This document shows, one piece after another, positions 1-7,753 of a stretch of DNA of 60,309 nt (position 1 is its first letter; each line of letters opens with the position of its first letter). The DNA comes from Acidobacteriota bacterium (lineage in GTDB: Bacteria; Acidobacteriota; Terriglobia; Versatilivoradales; Versatilivoraceae). The DNA is taken from positions 1 to 60,309 of the forward strand of contig JAJECY010000307.1 of the NCBI GenBank assembly GCA_022821775.1, in the 5' to 3' direction. The position numbers and the translations under genes were made by a program. The notes under the pieces are model-generated. The model was not told the DNA's origin. It worked only from the letters and a program-made list of their open reading frames with translations, and ran no database searches.

Positions 1-222
1 GTAACCATGGCGGAGGAAGACAAGCTGGTGGTCCCGGCCAAGGGCTTCAAGCAGATCAACCAGGTCCTGAAGCACGCCCCGGGAATCACCCAGGGCTACA
101 TCCGGATCCGCAAGGCAATGGGAACCAGCCCCAACCCCTACCTGGCCTACGGGGTGGTCAACGACGGCGGGGCCCCCGGTGAGAGGACCGGCGACGGCGC
201 TTATATCCCGGCCAGGCATTAG
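1..222 (+). CDS. C-terminal end of a surface protein with the shared C-terminal module (partial)
   Basis: The reading frame is open from base 1 to the TAA at 220-222, so the gene begins before the window and the ATG at 7 is probably internal. The 73 visible residues match the ends of the proteins at 7754-11461 and 47234-51244: a GYIRIRK segment aligns with GYVRVSR and GFVQVRK, then comes NPYLAYGVVNDG, and the last residues GDGAYIPARH align with GDGAYLPGRE. This is therefore the last sub-unit of a large repeat-built secreted protein. The N-terminal domain type cannot be known from here. Confidence that it is coding is high because the sequence is conserved at protein level with two other genes in the window. 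Confidence 0.8.
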   Translation, partial: VTMAEEDKLVVPAKGFKQINQVLKHAPGITQGYIRIRKAMGTSPNPYLAYGVVNDGGAPGERTGDGAYIPARH

Positions 223-314
223 GACCCGGCAGCTCTCCGCGCTGCGACGGGCAAAGGAAGCATCATCGAGAACCGCTCAGTGCGCTTCTTCTGGGGCAGT
301 AGGGGAAGCAGGGG

Positions 315-1412
315 ATGTTGGCGTACGTAACTATAATGAATTCAATGCTGCCAGCCGATTGGGAGCCATGCTCACAAAGCGGCAGCTTTGAGAGAAGAGC
401 CTCACCAGGTATCGGGCCCGGCTTGTCCCGCATCGCCGCGACCACGGCCACCGTCGTTCTGGCGACCCTTGTTGCCCCCTTCGTATCCTTCGGGCAAGGC
501 GAGTGGCCGCCGGACCGCCATGTCCTGCGCACGTTCCACGAAGAGCACTGGCCAACCGGCCAGCAGTTCCTGGGCAGCCGGATCTGCCAGGACTGCCATC
601 CGGCCGTGTGGGAAAACTTTCCCCGCGATCCGCACTTCAGGTCGGTGGCCCTGGCGAACCGGCCCGCAGGGAGGACCGGCTGCGAGGGATGCCATGGCCC
701 GGCCGGCCTCCACGTCATTGACCCTGATAACGGGAAGATCGTGAAGTTTCCCGAAATCGAACCCAGCCAGGCCCAGGATGTTTGCCTTCGCTGCCACAGC
801 GAGGACATCGGCAAGATGCATATTCGCCGGTCGGCTCACCTGACCGGGGAAATCGGTTGCACGAGCTGCCATTCGATCCACAGCCCCCACGAGGCGGGTG
901 CGCTGCTTTTGGCCGAGCAGCGAAACGTCTGCTACGGCTGCCATCGGGAGATAGAAGCGCGCTTCAACATGCCGTTCAAGCACCGTGTCAACGAGGGGGC
1001 CATGGACTGCTCGGATTGCCACAATCCACACGGAGCCGCGCTCGCTACCTGGCGCACGGCGCACTTTCCGCGCATGGTTTCGCACGGTCTCGGGAATGAC
1101 ATTGCCTGCACCAAGTGCCATTCCGACAAGCGCGGTCCCTTTGTGCACGAGCACCCGCCCGTCCGAGTCGAGGGCTGCCAGGCATGCCACGATCCGCACG
1201 GCAGCACGAATCCACGCCTGCTGAACCGTCCTTCGGCCTTTACTCTGTGCCTGGAATGCCACAACGACGTTGGCGGGTTCGGCTTGCGCGCCGAAGGCAT
1301 CCGTTCGCCGAATCCGTGGTTCCACAACCTGGCGGACCCTGCGTTCCGGGACTGCGTCCTCTGTCACTCGCGGATCCACGGCTCGAACGCCGATCCGAAG
1401 TTTCGACGATGA
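315..1412 (+). CDS. decaheme c-type cytochrome, MtrA/PioA/DmsE type
   Basis: Ten CXXCH heme-binding motifs are visible at residues 91, 123, 157, 182, 206, 232, 265, 288, 312 and 347 of 365, which is the heme number and approximate size of MtrA/DmsE periplasmic decaheme cytochromes. A hydrophobic segment at about residues 40-58 ending near FGQG is a likely export signal. The ATG at 315 has an AGGGGA ribosome site at 301-306; a start closer to the signal (TTG at 423) would give a more typical signal length. The stop codon overlaps the next start (ATGA, 1409-1412), so it is translationally coupled to an outer-membrane barrel gene. Known partners of this family form a trans-outer-membrane electron conduit; direction of electron flow and partner proteins are not shown here. 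Confidence 0.93.
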   Translation: MLAYVTIMNSMLPADWEPCSQSGSFERRASPGIGPGLSRIAATTATVVLATLVAPFVSFGQGEWPPDRHVLRTFHEEHWPTGQQFLGSRICQDCHPAVWENFPRDPHFRSVALANRPAGRTGCEGCHGPAGLHVIDPDNGKIVKFPEIEPSQAQDVCLRCHSEDIGKMHIRRSAHLTGEIGCTSCHSIHSPHEAGALLLAEQRNVCYGCHREIEARFNMPFKHRVNEGAMDCSDCHNPHGAALATWRTAHFPRMVSHGLGNDIACTKCHSDKRGPFVHEHPPVRVEGCQACHDPHGSTNPRLLNRPSAFTLCLECHNDVGGFGLRAEGIRSPNPWFHNLADPAFRDCVLCHSRIHGSNADPKFRR

Positions 1413-3412
1413 GAAGGCACTGCCTCCCATTGCTGCTCCTCTGCCTCCCGGCGGCTGCCCAACAGCCGGTCGCCTATTGGGCCCAGGTTCCAGCTAGCAC
1501 CCGCGAGTTCAGCGGCTACAGCATCTTGAATTCCTTCGAATTCGGGTATCGATTCGCCAACGTCGGCGGGGACCATGACCTGTACCGGGCGAGCGTGAAT
1601 CTGGGCGATGGCTTGCGCTTGTTCCGCGGCAGGCTTCGCGTCAATTCCCTCGATGGCAAGGGAGGCGCATTGGACGAGTTCCGGCTGCGCTCGTCGGGAG
1701 CGGCGGGAGACCCGTACCAGGCACAGGTCATGCGGGTCGAGAAGAATGGCCTGTATCGGTACGACCTGCAGTACCGGCAAGTGAGGTACCACAATCGGTT
1801 GCCGTCGCTGTGGCGAGGCGAGCACGGCCTGACCGTGGAGCGCGCGATGCAAACTCATGACATCACGATCTTCCCCGGGTCGAACTTCGAGCTTCTGCTG
1901 GGCTACGACCGAAACGGACGGTCCGGGCCGGGCTTCGCGTCCGTGGGAACAACCGACAGTTTCGGCCTGCTCGAAGCGCGCAACTACCTTCGCTATCAAG
2001 CCGACCTGCGGCAATCCAACCAGCAGTACAGGGCCGGATTTACGGCGAACTTCCTGGGACTGGCCTTGACCGCGACGCACGCCGTCGACCATTACGAGGA
2101 GGAGGGGAGCCAGACCGACGCCTCCGCGCTTCCCTCCGCCACGTCGAACATCCAGCTTGTCGAGGACTTCACCCGCTCTCAGCCGTTTCGCGGGCGGACT
2201 CCGATCACGACGCTGGCTCTGCGGACCAGGAAGGACCGCGTCATTGGATTCAACTCCCGGTTTGTCTACGCCGGCGGCACGCGAAACTCCGCTCTGAAGG
2301 ACCACATCTCGGTGCCGGGTTCGGCAACGACGAAAGCCGGTTTCCGGGAGTCGTTCATCGTTGGCGATGCCAGCCGGAAGCAGAGTTCGGGCGAGGCCAC
2401 CATCGTGCTGCTGCCAACCCCGCGTTGGACAATCACCAACACCACGGCATTTCACAACACCCGCATCGATGGCGACGCGTCACTTGTAGAGATCGGCTTC
2501 TTCCGGAACGAATACCTGCGATTCAGCCACCTCGGAATTCGTCGCATTTCCAATGCAAGCGAGGCCAACTACAGAGCGCTGAAAGAAGTCAGCCTTTACG
2601 GCGCATACAGGTTCTCAACGAGAAGGGCAAGGTCTTCGGACGCCTTGCGATACCCGGATTTCGGATTCGGCCGGGAGTTGGCGCCCGTCGACAACAAGTT
2701 CCATTCCGGCGGGGCCGGCGTGCGCTGGCTGCCCGGGCGTAACCTTCGGGCTTCGTTCGACTTCGAGGTCGGCAGGGCTGACCGCCCCCTGACCCCGACG
2801 AACGAGCGGCGTTTACACAACCAGTCGGCTCGATTGCACTGGCGCGCGCGGGATTTCAGCGTCAGCGCCTATTTCAAGAATCGAGCTAACGACAACCCAA
2901 CCGAATTGCTGGCCTATAGCTCGAAGAGTCGCAGCCAGGGCGTTCATGCCTCATGGCTGCATCCGAAAACGGGCATGGTCCTGGACGCGGGCTACAGCTT
3001 GCTGAACATGGACGTCTCGACGGGAATCCTGGACCTGTTCGAATTCTCCGGCGAGCCCGAACGCTTGCGCAGCATCTACGCCAGCAGCATTCACAATTTG
3101 AACTTCGCGATTCGCGCGACTCCGGCGCAACGGGTGACACTAAACCTTGCCTACAACCTGACGAAGGACACGGGCGGCGGCGACTTCGACTCGGCATTCG
3201 CCGAGCGATCGGCGTTCTCGCTCGAAGGTGCGTACCTCATGACCAGCCTGCCGATGTCGTACCATTCGCCTCAGGTTCGTCTCTCGGTTGCGATGAAGGC
3301 GAACCTCGCGTGGAACTTCGGCTGGCAGTACTACGGCTATTCGGAGCGGATCGCCGGCATTCGCGGCTTTCGCTCGCATATCGGCTACACGAGCCTGACA
3401 GTCGGCTTTTGA
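1409..3412 (+). CDS. outer-membrane beta-barrel protein, MtrB/PioB-like
   Basis: The frame is open from 1115, but the ATG at 1409 overlaps the cytochrome stop by 4 bp and gives a clear signal peptide (MRRHCLPLLLLCLPAAAQ), so I place the start there (667 aa). The rest has no hydrophobic helices. It shows alternating amphipathic strands rich in Tyr, Arg and Phe and ends LTVGF, an aromatic C-terminus typical of outer-membrane barrels. Length and pairing with a decaheme cytochrome fit MtrB/PioB, the porin that sheathes MtrA/PioA. No extracellular MtrC-like cytochrome and no quinone-linked partner lies next to it; they may be elsewhere or absent as in Pio systems. Assignment rests on context, size and barrel character rather than on a recognised motif. 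Confidence 0.8.
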   Translation: MRRHCLPLLLLCLPAAAQQPVAYWAQVPASTREFSGYSILNSFEFGYRFANVGGDHDLYRASVNLGDGLRLFRGRLRVNSLDGKGGALDEFRLRSSGAAGDPYQAQVMRVEKNGLYRYDLQYRQVRYHNRLPSLWRGEHGLTVERAMQTHDITIFPGSNFELLLGYDRNGRSGPGFASVGTTDSFGLLEARNYLRYQADLRQSNQQYRAGFTANFLGLALTATHAVDHYEEEGSQTDASALPSATSNIQLVEDFTRSQPFRGRTPITTLALRTRKDRVIGFNSRFVYAGGTRNSALKDHISVPGSATTKAGFRESFIVGDASRKQSSGEATIVLLPTPRWTITNTTAFHNTRIDGDASLVEIGFFRNEYLRFSHLGIRRISNASEANYRALKEVSLYGAYRFSTRRARSSDALRYPDFGFGRELAPVDNKFHSGGAGVRWLPGRNLRASFDFEVGRADRPLTPTNERRLHNQSARLHWRARDFSVSAYFKNRANDNPTELLAYSSKSRSQGVHASWLHPKTGMVLDAGYSLLNMDVSTGILDLFEFSGEPERLRSIYASSIHNLNFAIRATPAQRVTLNLAYNLTKDTGGGDFDSAFAERSAFSLEGAYLMTSLPMSYHSPQVRLSVAMKANLAWNFGWQYYGYSERIAGIRGFRSHIGYTSLTVGF

Positions 3413-3829
3413 CCCATGTCCGGGCTGAACGAGCCCGGGCGCTCCACTGGCCGGCTTGTTGACCTTGTTTCATGGGCCGGATTTCTCAATTTGTGGCTTA
3501 ATCCGATCTGTCCAGTTCCCCCATCGGGTCTATTCACGTCGTTGCGCGACCGTGGAAAATTCTTCGAAATTCCCACTTCCCCACGGCCTCGACGACGCCG
3601 ATTGTTTTCCGGCAGCAGACCACGACTCCGGCGTCCCTCAGGCTCTGGCCGGGTTCGATCGCCAGTCACTCCCTGATGAAGAGGTCCACCACGGGGAATG
3701 GCCCACTTCATCACCCTGCCGAGCCGTTGCCGCACTCGCCGGGCCGTCGCCGAGTCGCCGCTCAGGGGGCTTGGCTGCCTTGCCCGGAGATTTTTTCGTG
3801 TGCTAGCATCTTTTGTTCCGGAGTTGACC
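3413..3829. other. intergenic region with a hairpin
   Basis: This 417-base stretch lies between the barrel gene and the NAD synthetase glutaminase gene. It has open frames on both strands but none with credible composition or a ribosome site. The only structure seen is the hairpin at 3420-3438 just after the barrel stop. Confidence 0.5.
3420..3438 (+). terminator. hairpin after the cytochrome/barrel operon
   Basis: CCGGGCT (3420-3426) and AGCCCGG (3432-3438) form a perfect 7-bp stem with a 5-base loop, 8 bases after the barrel stop codon. No T-tract follows, so it may only slow or protect the transcript end. Confidence 0.4.
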
Positions 3830-4693
3830 TTGACTGGCAAATTCACAGTAGCTTTGGCCCAGGTGTCACCCAAGTTGGGGCTGTTAAGCGAGAACCTGCA
3901 ACTTCATCTGGACACTATCCGCCGGGCACAATCGGAAGGGGCGGATCTGGTTGTTTTTCCGGAACTTTCCCTGACCGGGTATATTCTGCAGGACCTGGTG
4001 CCGGACGTCGCCATCGACCCGCTGAACGCTCCAAGTCTCCAGCCGCTGCTGCAGGGCTGCAAGGATATCGCCTGTGTTTTCGGCTTCGTGGAAGTCTCGG
4101 ATCGCTACAACTACTACAACGCCGCTGCATACGTATCCGAGGGCAGGATTCGACATGTGCACCGGAAGCTGTATCTGCCCACTTACGGCATGTTCGACGA
4201 GATGCGCTTTTTCGCCATGGGCGAGAGTTTGCGGACGGTGCCGACTCCCTTCGGGCCGTTGGGCTTGCTGATCTGTGAAGACCTCTGGCATCCCTCCACT
4301 CTTTACCTGCATGTCCAGGATGGAGCCCGGGTGGTGGTGACGCTCTCCTCCAGTCCCGGAAGGGGCGTGAGGACCAACGAAGGGTTCCAGACGTCTCAGG
4401 GATGGGAAACTCTGTTGAAGGCCTTGTCGCAGTTTTACACCGTTTACAACCTTTACGCCAATCGGGCCGGGATCGAGGATGGGGCCTACTTTCCAGGAGG
4501 ATCGATGGTTGTCAGTCCTGTTGGAGAGGTGGTAGCCCGGAGCCAAACCTCCGGAGAGGACCTGGTGCTGGCCGAACTGGACCTGGACGAGATCCGGCGG
4601 GCACGGCTATTCACCCCGGTCTTGAGGGATGAGCGCCTGGATCTGACCCTGAGGGAACTGACTCGAATTGTCCATCAGCGCTCCCAATCCTAG
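3830..4693 (+). CDS. nitrilase-family glutaminase subunit of NAD+ synthetase
   Basis: A carbon-nitrogen hydrolase of 287 aa. From the proposed TTG start at 3830 (GGAG 8 bases upstream) the nitrilase triad is visible as E45 in FPELSLTGY, K113 in HRKLYLPTY and C149 in LLICEDLWHP. In glutamine-dependent NAD+ synthetase this domain hydrolyses glutamine and passes ammonia to the synthetase domain. Here it is a separate gene 170 bp upstream of the synthetase gene on the same strand, so together they look like a split NadE. The frame is open back to 3698 but the extra residues look non-coding. It could act as another amidase, but the adjacency to the synthetase argues against that. Confidence 0.85.
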   Translation: MTGKFTVALAQVSPKLGLLSENLQLHLDTIRRAQSEGADLVVFPELSLTGYILQDLVPDVAIDPLNAPSLQPLLQGCKDIACVFGFVEVSDRYNYYNAAAYVSEGRIRHVHRKLYLPTYGMFDEMRFFAMGESLRTVPTPFGPLGLLICEDLWHPSTLYLHVQDGARVVVTLSSSPGRGVRTNEGFQTSQGWETLLKALSQFYTVYNLYANRAGIEDGAYFPGGSMVVSPVGEVVARSQTSGEDLVLAELDLDEIRRARLFTPVLRDERLDLTLRELTRIVHQRSQS

Positions 4694-4767
4694 TCACGCG
4701 ATCACCGGATAGATCACGAAGGGAATAGTGGCCAGTGGTTAGTTATTTTACCGACACGTTATGCAAC

Positions 4768-4785
4768 TGAAACAAGCCTGTTTCA
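4768..4785 (+). repeat. short hairpin in the nadE intergenic gap
   Basis: TGAAACA and TGTTTCA form a perfect 7-bp inverted repeat with a 4-base loop. It runs directly into the dispersed repeat at 4778-4819. Confidence 0.4.
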
Positions 4786-4819
4786 CTCTCGTATGATCCG
4801 CCCGCCAGGGCGGGGGCAC
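4778..4819 (+). repeat. dispersed intergenic repeat, copy 1
   Basis: The segment from CTGTTTCACTCTCG through GATCCGCCC and a following G-rich tract ending in CGGGGGC reappears with few changes at 11794-11840. The second half is itself near-palindromic (CGCCC...GGGCG). Both copies are between genes. Confidence 0.5.
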
Positions 4820-4863
4820 GGCTATCCACCAGCCACTATCCACTGACCACTGAATAAACGTCC

Positions 4864-5676
4864 ATGCAATTGAACTGCCCGCTGGTAAACCAGGTCCTGA
4901 AGGGCTTTATTCGAGACGAGCTGAGCAAGGCGGGATTTCACCGAGTGGTGGTCGGTCTGTCAGGCGGCATCGACTCGGCGGTCTCCTGCTTTCTGGCGGC
5001 CCGCGCCCTGGGTCCTGAAAATGTTCTGGCCGTCATGATGCCCTACAGGACCAGCAGTCCGGAGAGCCTCTCCGACGCTAGGGCGGTGGTCGAGGCGCTT
5101 GGAGTCAAGAGCGAGATCGTCGAGATCACGTCCATCGTGGACGGCTACTTCGAGGCGCAATCGCGGGCCAACTCCCTGCGCCGCGGCAATGCCATGGCCC
5201 GTGCCCGCATGATCGTCCTCTTCGACAAATCGATGGAGTTCAACGCCCTGGTGCTCGGCACCTCCAACAAGACGGAGCTGCTGCTCGGATACGGTACGCT
5301 TTTCGGAGACATGGCCTCCTCGATCAATCCGATCGGTGACCTTTACAAGGCCGATATCTTCAAGTTGGCCCGTTACCTGCAAGTCCCGCAGTCCATTCTC
5401 GACAAGAAGCCCACGGCCGATCTCTGGGCGGGACAGTCGGACGAAGATGAGCTGGGTTTCACCTATGCCGAAGTGGATGAACTCCTGCACGAGCTCATCG
5501 ACCGCCGCGTCTCCCGGCGAGAGTTGTTGGAAAAGGGCTTCAAAAGGGACTTTGTCCAACTGGTCGTCAACAAGATCCGAGGCTCCCAGTTCAAGCGGCG
5601 CGGGCCAGTGGTATGCAAGCTGTCACCCCGATCCGTCAGTCACGACTTTCACTATCTCCGAGACTGGGGGATGTAA
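4864..5676 (+). CDS. nadE: NAD+ synthetase, ATP-dependent synthetase domain only
   Basis: A 270-aa N-type ATP pyrophosphatase. The SGGIDS P-loop is at residues 33-38, followed by family segments such as VMMPYRTSSPESLSDA, GTSNKTELLLGYGT and KPTADLWAGQSDEDELG. It amidates nicotinic acid adenine dinucleotide to NAD+, the last step of NAD biosynthesis. It lacks the N-terminal glutaminase domain present in bacterial glutamine-dependent NadE, and that domain is supplied by the gene just upstream. The C-terminus (FKRRGPVVCKLSPRSV, then HDFHYLRDWG) matches the end of synthetases that use a nitrilase partner. It ends 14 bases before rsmI. Confidence 0.93.
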   Translation: MQLNCPLVNQVLKGFIRDELSKAGFHRVVVGLSGGIDSAVSCFLAARALGPENVLAVMMPYRTSSPESLSDARAVVEALGVKSEIVEITSIVDGYFEAQSRANSLRRGNAMARARMIVLFDKSMEFNALVLGTSNKTELLLGYGTLFGDMASSINPIGDLYKADIFKLARYLQVPQSILDKKPTADLWAGQSDEDELGFTYAEVDELLHELIDRRVSRRELLEKGFKRDFVQLVVNKIRGSQFKRRGPVVCKLSPRSVSHDFHYLRDWGM

Positions 5677-5690
5677 CCTCCCGGCGACTT

Positions 5691-6545
5691 ATGGCAGGAA
5701 CACTCTTCGTGGTAGCCACACCGATCGGGAACCTGGAAGATATTACCTTGCGCGCACTGCGCATCCTTCGTGAAGCTGACCTCATCGCCTGCGAGGACAC
5801 CCGCCACACCAGAAAACTGCTGGCCCACTACCAGATCACGACTCCGACCTCCAGCTACCACGAACACAATGAGCAACAGCGAACCGGTTGGTTGCTGGAA
5901 CGGCTGGAATCGGGAACGGACATCGCCCTGGTCAGCGACGCGGGAACGCCATCCATCTCCGATCCGGGATATCGCCTGGTTCGGGCCGCCCTGGAGCACG
6001 GCGTCCGCGTTTCTCCAATCCCCGGAGCCTGCGCGATCATTTCCGCCCTGAGCATCTCGGGGAGACCCACCGATTCCTTTGCGTTTCTGGGATTTCTTCC
6101 CGGCAGGAAAGTGGCGCGGCGCAATCGGCTGCGAGCCTTGCGGTCGGAATCCCGGACGCTGCTCTTCTTCGAATCTCCACTGAGGCTGGCATCCACCCTG
6201 AGCGACATCGACGAGATTCTGGATTCACGTGAGGTAACCGTCGCCCGGGAGATGACCAAGGTTCACGAGCAACTGGTCACGGGAACGGCGGCCGAGCTGG
6301 CCTCCCTCTTCCGAAGCCGACGCCCAAAGGGAGAGGCGGTGGTGGTCGTGGAAAAGGCATCGCCAGAGGCAGCCGCCGAGGCGGTCAGCGACCGGGAACT
6401 GGATCTTCGTTTCGAGGGACTGGTGGACCGGGGTCTTTCCAGGAAGGATGCCATCAAGCAGTTGGCCAAGGAGTTGGCTTCTCCGAAGCGGGAGCTCTAC
6501 CTTCGCCTGCTCCGGGAGAAAGAGCCTGTGGATGGGAAACGGTAA
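5691..6545 (+). CDS. rsmI: 16S rRNA (cytidine(1402)-2'-O)-methyltransferase
   Basis: 284 aa. The N-terminus MAGTLFVVATPIGNLEDIT is the RsmI signature, followed by ACEDTRHTRKLL, SDAGTPSISDPGY and IPGACAIISALSISG, all hallmarks of the tetrapyrrole-methylase fold used by RsmI. It methylates C1402 in the decoding centre of 16S rRNA using SAM. An upstream frame extends to 5613 inside nadE, but ATG 5691 gives the canonical N-terminus. Cotranscription with nadE and the downstream aminotransferase is likely from spacing. Confidence 0.95.
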   Translation: MAGTLFVVATPIGNLEDITLRALRILREADLIACEDTRHTRKLLAHYQITTPTSSYHEHNEQQRTGWLLERLESGTDIALVSDAGTPSISDPGYRLVRAALEHGVRVSPIPGACAIISALSISGRPTDSFAFLGFLPGRKVARRNRLRALRSESRTLLFFESPLRLASTLSDIDEILDSREVTVAREMTKVHEQLVTGTAAELASLFRSRRPKGEAVVVVEKASPEAAAEAVSDRELDLRFEGLVDRGLSRKDAIKQLAKELASPKRELYLRLLREKEPVDGKR

Positions 6546-6583
6546 CAACCACACAGTTGGACGAAGGAAGAAAGGAAAGAGAG

Positions 6584-7753
6584 ATGATGGAAAAACTGGC
6601 TAGCCGCATGGGGAGGCTGGGAACGGAAACGGCTTTCGACGTCCTGGTAAAGGCCAAGGCGCTGGAAGCGAAGGGACGCAGCGTGGTTCACCTGGAACTG
6701 GGTGAACCGGACTTCGATACCCCCTCGAACGTGATCCGGGCCGCCAGTACCGCCATGGAGGAAGGATACACCCATTACTGCGCTTCGGCGGGCCTGGTGG
6801 AACTGCGGGAAGCCATTGCCGACCACGTGGGGCAAACTCGCTCGGTAAGCATCGATCCGGACTGGGTCGTCGTCACGCCGGGAGCCAAGCCCATCATGTT
6901 CTTTCTGATCCTGGCCCTGGTGGAGGAAGGCGACGAAGTCATCTACCCGAACCCGGGCTTTCCCATCTACGAGTCCATGATCCGCTTTTGCGGGGGAACC
7001 CCGGTCCCCTTGCCCTTGCTGGAGGAGTTCGAGTTCCGTTTCGACCCCGAGCAACTCGAGTCCAAAGTCTCGTCCAGAACCAAGTTGATCATTATCAACT
7101 CCCCGCAAAACCCGACCGGAGGACTGCTGACGGAGAACGACCTGGCAACCGTCGCGGATCTGGCCACCCGGCATGACATCACCGTTCTATCGGATGAAAT
7201 CTACTCCTGCATCATCTACGAAGGAGAGCATCACAGTATCACCTCGATTCCGGGGATGATGGACCGCACCGTCATCCTGGACGGGTTCTCCAAGACCTTC
7301 GCCATGACCGGGTGGCGGCTCGGATACGGCATCATGAGGCCGGAACTGCAGACCCATATCTCAAAGCTGGCGACCAACAGCGTTTCCTGCACGGCGCCTT
7401 TTGCCCAGCGGGCGGGGCTGGAAGCATTGGCCAACGCCGAGGGCGCCACGGCTTCGATGGTGGCGGAATTTCGCAAGCGCAGGGACTTTCTGGTCGAGGC
7501 GCTGAATCGAATACCGGGAATGAGCTGCCTGAACCCTCCTGGAGCCTTCTACGTATTCCCCAACGTTCGCTCCTTCGGCAAAAGCAGCGACGAAATTGCC
7601 GACTATCTGTTGCAGGAAGCCGGTGTGGCCCTGCTCTCGGGAACAGCCTTCGGAGCCTTTGGAGAAGGCTACCTCAGACTCTCCTACGCAACATCCATGG
7701 AAAACCTTGCCGAGGGTAGCCAACGGATAGCAGAGGGTCTGGCGGGATTCTGA
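6584..7753 (+). CDS. PLP-dependent class I/II aminotransferase (aspartate aminotransferase type)
   Basis: 389 aa from ATG 6584, which follows a purine-rich ribosome site (GGAAAGAGAG); a TTG at 6557 is in frame but less likely. Fold-type I features are visible: the HLELGEPDFDTP substrate-site segment, NSPQNPTGG, DEIYSCIIY, the PLP lysine near residue 237 in DGFSKTFAMTGWRLGYG, and an RLSYA arginine region near the end. Substrate preference (aspartate, aromatic or other) cannot be fixed by eye. It ends exactly one base before the stop of the convergent gene at 7754. Confidence 0.9.
   Translation: MMEKLASRMGRLGTETAFDVLVKAKALEAKGRSVVHLELGEPDFDTPSNVIRAASTAMEEGYTHYCASAGLVELREAIADHVGQTRSVSIDPDWVVVTPGAKPIMFFLILALVEEGDEVIYPNPGFPIYESMIRFCGGTPVPLPLLEEFEFRFDPEQLESKVSSRTKLIIINSPQNPTGGLLTENDLATVADLATRHDITVLSDEIYSCIIYEGEHHSITSIPGMMDRTVILDGFSKTFAMTGWRLGYGIMRPELQTHISKLATNSVSCTAPFAQRAGLEALANAEGATASMVAEFRKRRDFLVEALNRIPGMSCLNPPGAFYVFPNVRSFGKSSDEIADYLLQEAGVALLSGTAFGAFGEGYLRLSYATSMENLAEGSQRIAEGLAGF

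Noticed and set aside
3456-3806. 116-codon frame between the barrel and glutaminase genes
   Set aside because: Amino-acid composition and lack of a ribosome site suggest chance; other frames are equally open there.
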